Below, piece after piece: positions 55,345 to 64,000 of a stretch of 64,000 nucleotides of DNA (positions are counted from its first letter, which is position 1; the number at the start of each line of letters is the position of its first letter). Source of the DNA: Euglena gracilis (taxonomy: Eukaryota > Euglenida > Euglenophyceae > Euglenales); the NCBI GenBank assembly GCA_039621445.1, contig CP154955.1, positions 18,704,691-18,768,690 on the forward strand, written 5' to 3'. Both the position numbers and the translations under genes were made by a program. The notes under the pieces were generated by a model. The model ran no database searches, was not told the origin of the DNA, and worked only from the letters and a program-made list of their open reading frames with translations.

Positions 55345-58300
55345 CTGCGACGCCCCGGTCCAGACGCCCTCCTCCCCAAACATCGGGCCCTCCACGCCCT
55401 CCAGCTGCTGGCACGCCGCCCAGCACACGATGCCCATGTCCGGCCGCAGCAGCTCCCGCAGCGTGGTGGCCCGGGGGACCACCACCACCGTGACGTTGGG
55501 GTTGACGCTGCCTGGGGCGGGGGGGGGGGCGGCAAGGTGGGAAAGAGGGGAAGTTGAAACCCCCCATTCAGCTGCGCGTGTTTCTGGATGATGGGCTGGG
55601 AGTGCATTACTGTCCCCACCCCCCCTCCCAAGGAAACTGTCACCAGACAAGCCATTGAATACACAGGTGTGTGACAGTTCCCAACGTCACAGGTCAGCAA
55701 ATACGGTACCAGAGGACATTTTTCTGGGGGGTTGGGTCAGAGGGGAAGAAATTGCCATTTTCGACCCCCCCCTGGCCAACACAAAAATCCGAAAAGAAAT
55801 TTTTTCACATAATCGCAATGAGAAGCTAGATAACACTGCCAAGAACTTATTTCAACTCGGGAAATATGTTTTTTCCAACAAAATGCGAAAATTCTCAAAA
55901 AATCCATAAGAGACAGCTTAGCGGGTACAGAGGGCAGAGGCAAATTTCCCAGGGAGGATAGCTTCCTGGGGGGGGGGGGGTTGGGAGGAGAGGAAGACTG
56001 ACCTTGACCGTGCTGGGCCATTCAGCTTGTGTTGCGAGCGAAACGAATCAAAATTTCTCCCTCCCAAGCAATGGAGGTGTGGGGAGGCGGATGCCACCGT
56101 TGAGGTTGCGGACGGGCTGCTCGGGGGTGGGCGGCAGGAGGCACAGGTTGGGGGCGGCGTCCCCCGCGGCGTAGATCCGGTGCGGGGCACTGTACAGCTG
56201 CCGGACCTGGGGGGAGGGGGGCAAGTCTAAGGGGATGTCGACACACGGTGTGCAGCACACCGTGCACACCATGCACACTTTGCACACCGTGTGCACGGTG
56301 TGCATGGTGTGCGGCATGGTATGCACGGTGTGCCGCACACCGTGCATTGGCATCCCCTAAGCTCAGGGATCCTCGGGGTCCACTGGCTTAGGCGGCGTAA
56401 ATTACCCATGAAAAGGTTATATGTTTGAATGAAAACAGCACGTTTTCAGGGTGGTTTGGTGACTTGCAATATGAGGAGGCAGCTTATTTGAAGGTACGTT
56501 GGGGGATAAATAAAAAGGGTTTTGGTTTGAATGTCCATGCTCCCCCCACCCCCAATGAGATGGGTCACTCGGAAAGGTGGCAGTGGCAAGTCACAATGCA
56601 GACAAAAGGAAGAAAGAAAATAAGAAACGTTGGGGTCAAATGTGAGTTTCCCACGTAGCCATCCATTACTGGAAATGCTGTGAGAAATCATAATCTAGTG
56701 ATTTGGTGATCACTCTTTCTAAGTTTGACTTTTCTTATGATCCTCATTTCCACATCGGTGCAAAGCGCAGGAGGAAGTTTTTTCCAGTCGGGACCCCCAG
56801 ACTGCCCTCCTCCCCATTAGATGAGGTTGGGGTGGGTCCAACTGGTATTTTCGCTGCAGCCGGTAGAAGCCCCAGCCAGTCTTAGGCGGCGTAAATTGTC
56901 CAAAAGTTTTGGACGGTTTGAAGCGGAAAGTGGAAGAGGAGGAAGCGGAAAAACGCTTCTTCCGAACCGCCAAAATTTTTAGCTTTTCTTGGAAGAGGCC
57001 GTATTTGGGCCGTTTCTGCTGGTGTTTTGGGTTGGAGTAACGAACCTCTATAGGAGGCTGAAATGAGCGAAAAGGGGTATAAATTTTTGAGTGCAAGCCG
57101 AAATCGGCAAAAAGTGCACAAATTTTTCAGATGAAGCGAAAAACCGCTTCGTCACTGCCCAGTTCTACTGCACTCCGAGGCGCCGAAACCCAAAATGACC
57201 CAAAATGGGGTCTCACGAGGACAGAGTGGAAGTGGAGTATCAGACATTTTGCTGAAAATCAAAAAATCTGGGCCATTTCCCCCCTTAAACAGGCCCCCTT
57301 TCAACTTGAGATACAATGCAAATCTCTCCAAAAAATTCCAGCTATGTGGAATTGTGTCTCAAACCCCCCCATCGAATTCTTTCTTCCCTGGCCAAAGCGC
57401 AGGCAGGTGGGTCTTATCCGTGAGGTTTCGTCCATTTGTTCCTCCCAGGCCATGTTTATGGCCCACCTCCGCCTCCGGAGGGCTGTCTTTGTCCTCAAAG
57501 CCACAGGAAGCGGGATTCCACTTCCTCCCTGACGAAGCTGGTTTCCGTTTCATTCCAATTTTTGTGTGAAGTGTTCATCGGATTCCATTGCCGCCATAAT
57601 TCCAGGTGCATTCAACAATTTGATTCTGGCACATCACTCCCACACCCCGCACACACCAGGTATTTGGGGACACCTTCACATCCCAATGACAGAACCTATT
57701 CCAGGACGCTGTGATTAAGCACTGAATGTACCTGGAAAACGGTTTCACAGGGTTTAAGGAGATTTGTTCCAATCTTTAGTGATCCTCAGCCCCATCAATT
57801 GTGCCTGACCCATTGTCCAGCTCGATGCCGCCTCCCTTCTTGAACAAGACAACTCCGTTGGCCTTCAGCCTGGTGGAAACACGTTGTTGCTGTAGACAGA
57901 GTGTCAGCCTCATGCAAACTAATCCATACCTGGCAACTTTCCCCCTCAAGGAACCCTAAAACACGGCGTCCAGCAACTCACAGCAAAACAGCCCACTCAA
58001 AGTCATCACCAAAATCCCTCCATTGAGGCGTTTTTGCCTCCGTTTCCCCATCAGTTCTAAACATGCTGCTTTTAAGCAATGTAAACACAACCACCCATCC
58101 GCTCCCAGAACCATCCGAGATGGCACCACCACAATCAGCCTGAGTCCAGGCACATTTCAAGCACAGTTCAGGCAGTCACCATTCAGCCGCCGGAGACCTC
58201 TCGTGCAGCCATAACTGACCCAGGGGTTAGACAACAGTAGATGGGCACCGAAGTCGTCACCAATATAAGTCCCCCAGTGGTATAGGGCGAGAACGGCCAT

Positions 58301-60741
58301 CACCGAACCTGCTCCCCACATGCAACTACTTTATCTGGCCCACCCATAGGAAGCGGAAACACTCTTCCCCTGCTTTGTGCTTTCCAGCAGATGATTGCTG
58401 TTGTAAGGCTTCTTTTGGTGACAATTGTTTTAATGTAGTAAAGACGTTGGATGATGTCTTATTTTGATGAGGTTGATGCCAGTCTTGAAGGTGCCTACTT
58501 GTTGTGATATGAAGTGGAGGAAATGGAGAACCCCTTCCCCATAAAAAATTTCACAGAAAGCGGTAATCCACTTCCGCCGATGACAAAATTCAAGAAATCT
58601 GTACACTTTTAGCTATTTCAAAAAGTTCAGCGGGAAGCGTTTTTTTTTTTTGCTTCCCCAAAAAAACGAAGCGGATTCCCGCTTCCCCTCCTACACCATT
58701 AAAAAACCTCCAAAACTTTCAGTCAACTCTGGCACCCAAAAATTTTGGGGGGTTTTTGTTGCTATTTTCGGGTCGATTTCCATGGGAAATTCATATTCTG
58801 GTTGAGGGGGGGTGTTAATAAGATGTCGCTCCGCAATGATGTATGCCCTGCACTTGAAGACGTTTGCAAGTGGAGTTCATTAGTGACAAAGCAGCAGCAA
58901 AATTTAATTCTCAAAATGAAAAAGAGCTTTCCTGGAAAGAAAAGTTCTGAAAAAAAAACGTCCAGCAAAACTCCTTGAAGTACCCCCCTGGGGGAGGCTT
59001 TAAGTGGGGGGGGGGAGGGTGGTTCTCGACCCTCCCCCCCTGGGTAAAAAAAAAAACGGCACAAAGCGCTGGAACATTTTTTGAGGGGCTTCAAAAAAAA
59101 AGGCTCAAAATTACATTTTCAGGTGATTTTTCTCAGCAAATTGACAAAAACGGAGGATAAAACATAAATCTGCCGGTGCGAAGTGCCGGGGAAGAATAAA
59201 CATTAGGTTCTGTGGGGGGTCCCCAGACCCCCCTTGGCCCTGGGAGGAGGAGGGGAGTGGTCTGGATCCCCCCTCCCCCCTGGGAAGGTGATCGGACCCC
59301 CCCTCCTTCTGTACAAAACCCCTACATCCGGGACCCCAGCGGAACCCAGCCTCTCCGTGGCATAGGGGAGAAACGGCCCCCCACTCTGCCCAAGGGGGTA
59401 CGGCTAACTGGGTACCTCCTGGGATGAGGTGGACACCCCCCACCTGCCACTCCAGACGCCCCACTCCAGACCCCGCCCTCTGCAGGAGAGCCATGCCCGG
59501 TCCCCGGGCCTCTTTGTCCCCCCTGTGACTACAACTGCCACCAGCCTGGCTGCCCGACCCCCCCCCCGCCCAAGCCTTTCTTGTGCGGTCCCTCTCAGCC
59601 GACATTGAGCACACACGCACGCTTCACCCTCCCAGACAAGCCTCAACGCCCCAACCTTTCCAGATCTCACCCTGAACCAGTCCCTCTTTGGCCTGCCAGC
59701 ACACATTTTCCCCCACGGCTTTTGCCCTGCCAGTCTGGACCCGCCCTCCTCTGCTGCTCGGGGCCTCCCTTGGTCACCGGGTCCCCACTGCGTCCTTCTG
59801 TTACCCTCACCCTCACCCAGCTCACTGCGGTGAACGCCACCCACATTCCCCACTGTGGCTGCTCTGTGGAAAGCTGACTGGGGGCTCTCTTCAGGATGTA
59901 AATGCAGCAATTTTGGCACAAACCTCCTCCCTCTTCTACTGCCCGCCAACACAGCGGGAGAAAAGACCACCTGATGCCCCGGACTGGCCGTTTACCTGAC
60001 CCGGGGCCCATCCTGGTACGTTGTCCTGCGTTGGTTTACCTCGGTCCTGCGGCCGTCGTCCTCTCAATGTTCCCTCGGTCCAATGCGGTCCTCTCGATGT
60101 TCCCTCGGTCCACTGCGGCCGTCGTCCTCTCGATGTTCCCTCGTCGTCACAGCTTGAAGATGTGGCGATCGCTCGGGGAAATCATTTTCAGTGCCTTACC
60201 AAACCCCACCCCCTGCCACCCCTGTGCCTCCCCACCGCCCCGCCCACAGCACGGGCCACCATCCTGTACCACGCTCTTCACGGAGTGTCGTCCGGGCCCA
60301 GGTAGGCCCCTTGGAGGCAGGGCCATGGCGGCCCTGTCGACCTTGGGCATTGCAGGAACGTGGGGCACTTCTAATCCTAATCCTAATCCTTCTGTACAAA
60401 ACCAACACTCACTAAATACCCTGCGGGGGGAGGGGGGCTGGTCTGCTAGCCCAAAATCGGCAAGTTGAACATCTAGCAGCCCCGAAGGAAGCAAAAGGCA
60501 GAAAGCAAAACGGCTTGCCAAAAAAATACCCATTTCCGGCATTTTTGGAATTTTTAGGAATGCAATTAGCAAAATAGCGAAAAAAACCCAGCCCCACCCA
60601 CTGCCAGGAGCCACACACCTCATAACCGTCCCCGGTCTCCAAGATGTTGGCGAAGCCGTGCGTCAGGCCGCTGCCCGGCGTGCCGAAGAGGAACAGCCGC
60701 GTCCCGGGCGGCACCACCGTCTCTCCAACGGCCGGGTCGAA
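55345..60741 (-). CDS. Unrecognised protein, three linked exons
   Basis: Exons 60741-60619 (41 codons, GT donor), 56206-about 56085 and 55507-55345 (54 codons, GT donor). The first two junction phases match (0 to 0); the second join is unresolved. Exon 1 reads FDPAVGETVVPPGTRLFLFG then TPGSGLTHGFANILETGDGY; exon 2 VRQLYSAPHRIYAAGDAAPN then LCLLPPTPEQPVRNLNGG; exon 3 VNPNVTVVVVPRATTLRELL then RPDMGIVCWAACQQLEGVEG and PMFGEEGVWTGASQ. Splice sites, codon phase and GC content argue for a real gene, but I do not recognise the family. The alternation of short hydrophobic strands and Gly-Asp turns suggests a beta-rich fold; this is only an impression. A start codon was not located; a GC-rich block at 62.70-62.91 kb could hold the 5' end. 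Both ends of the gene are missing. Confidence 0.6.
56243..56346. repeat. GTGCACACCGTGTG inverted cluster
   Basis: About 100 bases built from GTGCACACC, TGCACACTTTGCACACC and CGGTGTGCA(T/C)GGTGTGC in both orientations, so the stretch can fold on itself (for example ACACCGTGCACACC with GGTGTGCACGGTGT). Confidence 0.85.
56900..58710. repeat. Dispersed GAAGCGG/CCGCTTC hairpins
   Basis: Hairpins or half-hairpins of GGAAGCGG...CCGCTTCC at 56930-56980, 57130-57152, 57506-57550, 58347-58370, 58556-58582 and 58630-58692 (GAAGCGGATTCCCGCTTCC). They occur only in this 1.8 kb of the window. Confidence 0.65.
60050..60150. repeat. 27-45 base tandem repeat, GTCCTCTCGATGTTCCCTCG
   Basis: Three copies of GTCCTCTC(A/G)ATGTTCCCTC at 60057, 60091 and 60124, separated by CCACTGCGGCCGTC-type spacers. 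Confidence 0.85.
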
Positions 60742-61979
60742 CTTTCCCCGGCCAGGGCCGAGCACGGATTCCGATTGGCAAAATGGGGACGTTGCAAGTT
60801 ACCAAGGACGAGTTACGAGGTCAGCTGGGGTTTGCAAAAGAGGACAAACATTGGAAGAATCCCCCCGGCAGCCCCATCCAAGCTTTTGCTCAAGAACCCC
60901 GGGGGGTCCACTGGCTAGCCATTTTGCTAGACTGGAAAAAAGCCACTAGCAAGACTCCCCTTCCCAGGGGGAGGTCCAGGGGTACCCCGACTGAAAAAAT
61001 AATTTTCCTCCAGTGTTGCGCACCGAGGTGGTCTCAATTGTGTCTTTTTTTGGCAGATTTTGTTCAAAAAAAAACACCAAAACGTGCCAAAAACGGGCAT
61101 TGATGCAAGGTTTTTGAGAGTCAAAAATTTTTCCGGCGCTTTGTGTCCGTCACTGGGTTAAAAATTTCCACTAGCTGGCCCTGCAACCAAATTTTCCAAA
61201 TTTGGACTAGCTGCAGTCAAGCAGGGGGGGTTCTGTGAACCCTTGAACAGAAGCCTAGCCATCGCCCCCAGCCCCTTATGCCCTCCCATATATGGAACCC
61301 TCACCCTAAATCTGACAATTACCCAACCTCCCAACCCTAACCCTAACCCTATTTGTGGAAGAATGGAAGAACACCCCCCGACAGCCCCATCACGCCCGGC
61401 TCCTCACACCCGCCCATGTATGGGTGTTCCGCCCTGACAATGGCCGGACAGCACCGTGTACCGCTGGGTGCCATCCAGCTCCAGCCCGAAGCGGAATCCA
61501 AGAGGCAGGGTGGACGAACCGAATGTGGAAGGGAATATGTCCCAAGGAGGAAAGAGACAGAACGAGGGTATAAGGCGGTGCCAGGCCAAAATGAGTTATT
61601 GGAGCAGGAGTGCAGCCGGTTGGACAGAAAGGGAGCGAATGCCAGTGAAGCAACGCGCCATCCTAAACCACCTCACCACTCACATTTGCAATGCTGGAAA
61701 CGTTGGCTTTAGGAAAGAGTGGCTCCCTTGCTGCGGAGTTGGGTCCTGGGTTGAAGCCAGGCCCAAAACGCAGGGTCAATCAAGGTGCTTTGTATCCCGT
61801 CAGAGCAAAAAATCTACCATCGCCCACGCTGGATGGTGGGGCGAGGCGGGTGCTGACTGGCTCCCACACCTCTGCCACAGGCACTGCAGAGCAGGAGACT
61901 TTCCAGCGCCATACCCAAACAGACACTGGGAAAGTAAGATGGGGAACCCCGCCTTATTTTTTTTCACATTGAACACACC

Positions 61980-62185
61980 TGACAGGTCGGCCAGTAGCAG
62001 GACGCTGACAATTTCCCATTCTGGCAGTTCGGCCAGTACCAAAGACCCTGGTAGTTTCCTGATACGTCATTTCAAGGGAAAGTCAATGAACAATGACCTG
62101 ACAGGTTGGCCAGTACTAGGGACCCTGGCAACTTCCATGCTGACAGGTTGGCCGGTACCGAGGACCCTGACAGTTTCTCAAAGGG
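61980..62185. repeat. Tandem repeat GACAGGTTGGCCAGTAC
   Basis: Four copies of (T/C)GACAG(G)T(C/T)GGCC(A/G)GTA(C/G), each followed by AGGACCCTGACA(A/G)TTTC-like sequence, at about 61980, 62022, 62100 and 62140. Looser copies are at 63118, 63160 and 55690 (ACAGGTCAGC(A/G)A(A/G)TAC). Confidence 0.75.
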
Positions 62186-62409
62186 CACCCAATACACAGG
62201 GTTGGAAGAATCCACTGAAGAAAAAGACAACAATCAAGGTTCTCCAAGAGGTGTGGTGACTGGCTGGGTACAAACAAATGCCAAGAGAGTTCAGGACTAC
62301 TGTATCTGAAGGGGAACGTATCTAATGATGAGCCACAAGGGATTGGAGTGGGGCTGGTATCCCTTCAAAAGCAAAAGGGTGTGTATGACGTGTATGTGTG
62401 ACATGTGCA

Positions 62410-62427
62410 TATGAGAGAGAGAGAGAG

Positions 62428-62477
<50 letters not shown>

Positions 62478-62526
62478 TGCGTGTGGTGTGGTGTGTGTGT
62501 GTGTGCGTGTGCGTGTGCGTGTGCGT

Positions 62527-62563
<37 letters not shown>

Positions 62564-62600
62564 AACGTGTGCGTGTGTGCGTGCGTGCACGCACGTGGAC
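62410..62600. repeat. (GA)n, (GT)n, (GCGT)n microsatellite
   Basis: GAGAGA, then GT dinucleotides, then TGTGCG units, then GCGTGCGTGCAC. Open frames across it are artefacts. Confidence 0.97.
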
Positions 62601-63248
62601 GGGTGGGTGCACCCACGGTGCCTGTGTGCATGCTCACATGCGTGCGGGCGTGCGTTCATATGTTTGTGCATGCATGCACTTGCATGAGCAGGATGGGGGG
62701 ACGCTTGAATGAGCTCAGCTGCGCAGTGGGCGTGGGCAGGCGACCCGTCGCACCGCTGTGAAGGGTCCGTCCAAATGGGAGGGCGAAGGGCGGGGACGGG
62801 CGGTTGCCGCACGGCGGGGGCGGCGTGCATCCCCACGGCCGGAGCAGCGCCGGCGCACGGCGCACGATGGCCCGCATCCGTATGGCGGACACCTTGGGAA
62901 AGAAACGCCGCCTGACGAAGGACGGGACGGGATGGGCAACCGAACCCAGGCCGCCATCGAATTGGCGGCCACAAAGATCGAGACACGCGAAAAGGCGATT
63001 TTTTTTTCACATTTTGCGGTCAAAATTCTAAATAATGAGGTCCCCTCAGATTTTCGCCTTCAAAAAATACATTTTCCGTGAGAAACGTCGAAATTTCGAG
63101 AAAAATTGATTAGGTGGCAGGTCAGCAAGTGCAGAGGCAGGTGAAAGGTCCCTGTGGTGACAGGTCAGCGAGTACGGGGCTTAGGTGACAGGTTCCCGGG
63201 TAGGTGTGGGTAGGGCTGTACGAGAAGGCCTGTTGGGGCAACCCCCCA

Positions 63249-63474
63249 CCAGGCTTCTTTTTAAGACCCCCCGCCCACCCGGCTCTGCGCGGACTCCCCG
63301 GAGGGACCCCCCCCCCCCCGAGAATCGGGCCATCTGAGGGGATTTCCCCCAAAAAATCGGCGCTTCTCGCCAAAACTCATACTCAGGCCTCTGACCTGGG
63401 ACCCTCTCAAGGGGGGTCTGTCCCTAGGCCCACCCACCCCCCCGGGGGGGTCTTTCAAGTCAAAAAGAAGCCTG
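63249..63474. mobile_element. AGGCTTC-ended short element, copy 3
   Basis: Left end CAGGCTTCTTTTTAAGACCC, right end CAAAAAGAAGCCTG: inverted ends of about 14 bases. The interior keeps AATCGGGCCAT, CGGCGCTTCTCGCC, CTCATACTCAGGCCTC and GGGACC, as in copies 1 and 2. About 225 bases, no coding capacity. Confidence 0.75.
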
Positions 63475-63888
63475 CCCCCCCCACACCATGGCACTGCGCA
63501 ACGAAAAATTCCTTCGGCACCAAAAGTGCCAAAAGAAATTTTCACTTAAAAAAAAAGCTCCTTGCGGGGATTCTCCTCTATTTTCGGCACAACGCACCAA
63601 AAAAACTTTTGGCCCTCAAAATAACTCCCCGCTGCCCCTGTACCCAGGGCTGTGCTGGAAGTCCCGAAACACTGTGGGTGATTGGTGGGAGGGGGTCTCC
63701 AAAACGGACATGGGCCCAAAAATACAACTTTGATGGGGCCGCGAAACCTTCAAAAACACCCATAAAAAGTTTCTGGACCTTTCAAAAAATGCATATAAAC
63801 TTGATGTCCGAAATGGGGTAAACGCCGCCTCCCATATAAGAGCACGGGGCACACATTACTGAACCGAAGTTCGAACCCTCAGGCTTTT

Positions 63889-63930
63889 GGACCCTCGGGG
63901 GTGTGACACTTATTTGGGCACTGCACACCA
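63889..63930. repeat. GTGTGACACTTATT dispersed repeat, third copy
   Basis: GGACCCTCGGGGGTGTGAC then ACTTATTTGGGCACTGCACA, matching 14690-14730 with one or two differences. Confidence 0.8.
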
Positions 63931-64000
63931 TTTGGGGGGGTGTACCTCCCTGTTTCCTGACCCCCCATTGACCCCCTAATTGCAATTTGGACTGCTGGCT

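Larger units (their letters stand above)
56215..60610. other. Long intron of the rightmost gene
   Basis: 4.4 kb between exons 60619 and 56206. It contains a GTGCAC inverted cluster at 56243-56346, a group of GAAGCGG hairpins at 56.9-58.7 kb and a 27-30 base tandem repeat at 60050-60150. Additional exons may be hidden, for example the GC-rich stretch 59.4-60.3 kb, but none could be supported. Confidence 0.5.
60745..64000. other. Upstream DNA of the rightmost gene to window edge
   Basis: Contains CTAGCC/GGCTAG-ended sequence at 60420-61245, CCCTAA units at 61330, a tandem repeat at 61980-62185, a GT/GCGT tract at 62410-62600, the AGGCTTC element at 63249-63474 and a GTGTGACACTTATT repeat at 63889-63930. 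The block 62700-62910 is GC-rich and open in several minus frames, a candidate 5' exon. Confidence 0.5.

Noticed and set aside
59404-59970. Minus-strand open frame of 188 codons
   Set aside because: Composition is low-complexity Gly/Arg/Val and no domain was recognised. It lies within an intron of the unknown gene.

Overview
The window is nuclear DNA from a photosynthetic eukaryote, probably a unicellular alga. Its genes are cut into short GC-rich exons (40-180 bp) by long introns. One gene encodes a thylakoid-lumen-type protein with an apparent twin-arginine transit region. The eukaryote-only polymerase REV1 and a mitochondrial carrier are also present. About a third of the introns I could close in frame use GC-AG instead of GT-AG. 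Frequent GC donors are known from dinoflagellates and haptophytes, but I cannot fix the lineage. Nothing looks bacterial or viral.

Five genes are supported by exon chains, and all lie on the minus strand. From right to left: an unrecognised protein (three exons between 60.7 and 55.3 kb); a TPM-domain thylakoid lumen protein (about 49.3 to 42.5 kb); REV1, the Y-family translesion polymerase (39.0 to 18.4 kb, more than 20 exons, with an N-digit arginine motif, SIDE catalytic motif, two ubiquitin-binding motifs and a C-terminal domain); a mitochondrial carrier of the oxoglutarate/dicarboxylate type (15.1 to 9.9 kb); and a multi-pass membrane protein I cannot name (5.03 kb and running off the left edge). 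Exon phases close across most junctions, which is the main support for these models because no transcript data were available.

The rest, about 90 percent, is intronic and intergenic DNA. It is full of G/C homopolymers, AC/GT microsatellites, minisatellites and several families of short non-autonomous elements. These elements share a plan: family-specific inverted or direct ends next to G- or C-tracts, and often a central hairpin built on GGCGC-(TTC/TTT/GAA)-GCGCC. Notable clusters are a nested palindrome pair at 53.0-53.8 kb, about 16 copies of a GCGCAAATGCGC hairpin arm between REV1 and the thylakoid gene, 162-176 bp tandem repeats at 6.2-8.3 kb, and an AGGCTTC-ended element in three or four copies. 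These compact repeats in and between same-strand genes are the best candidate for an undescribed system.

The genes show no functional link with each other. The layout is a one-direction gene row in repeat-rich DNA.
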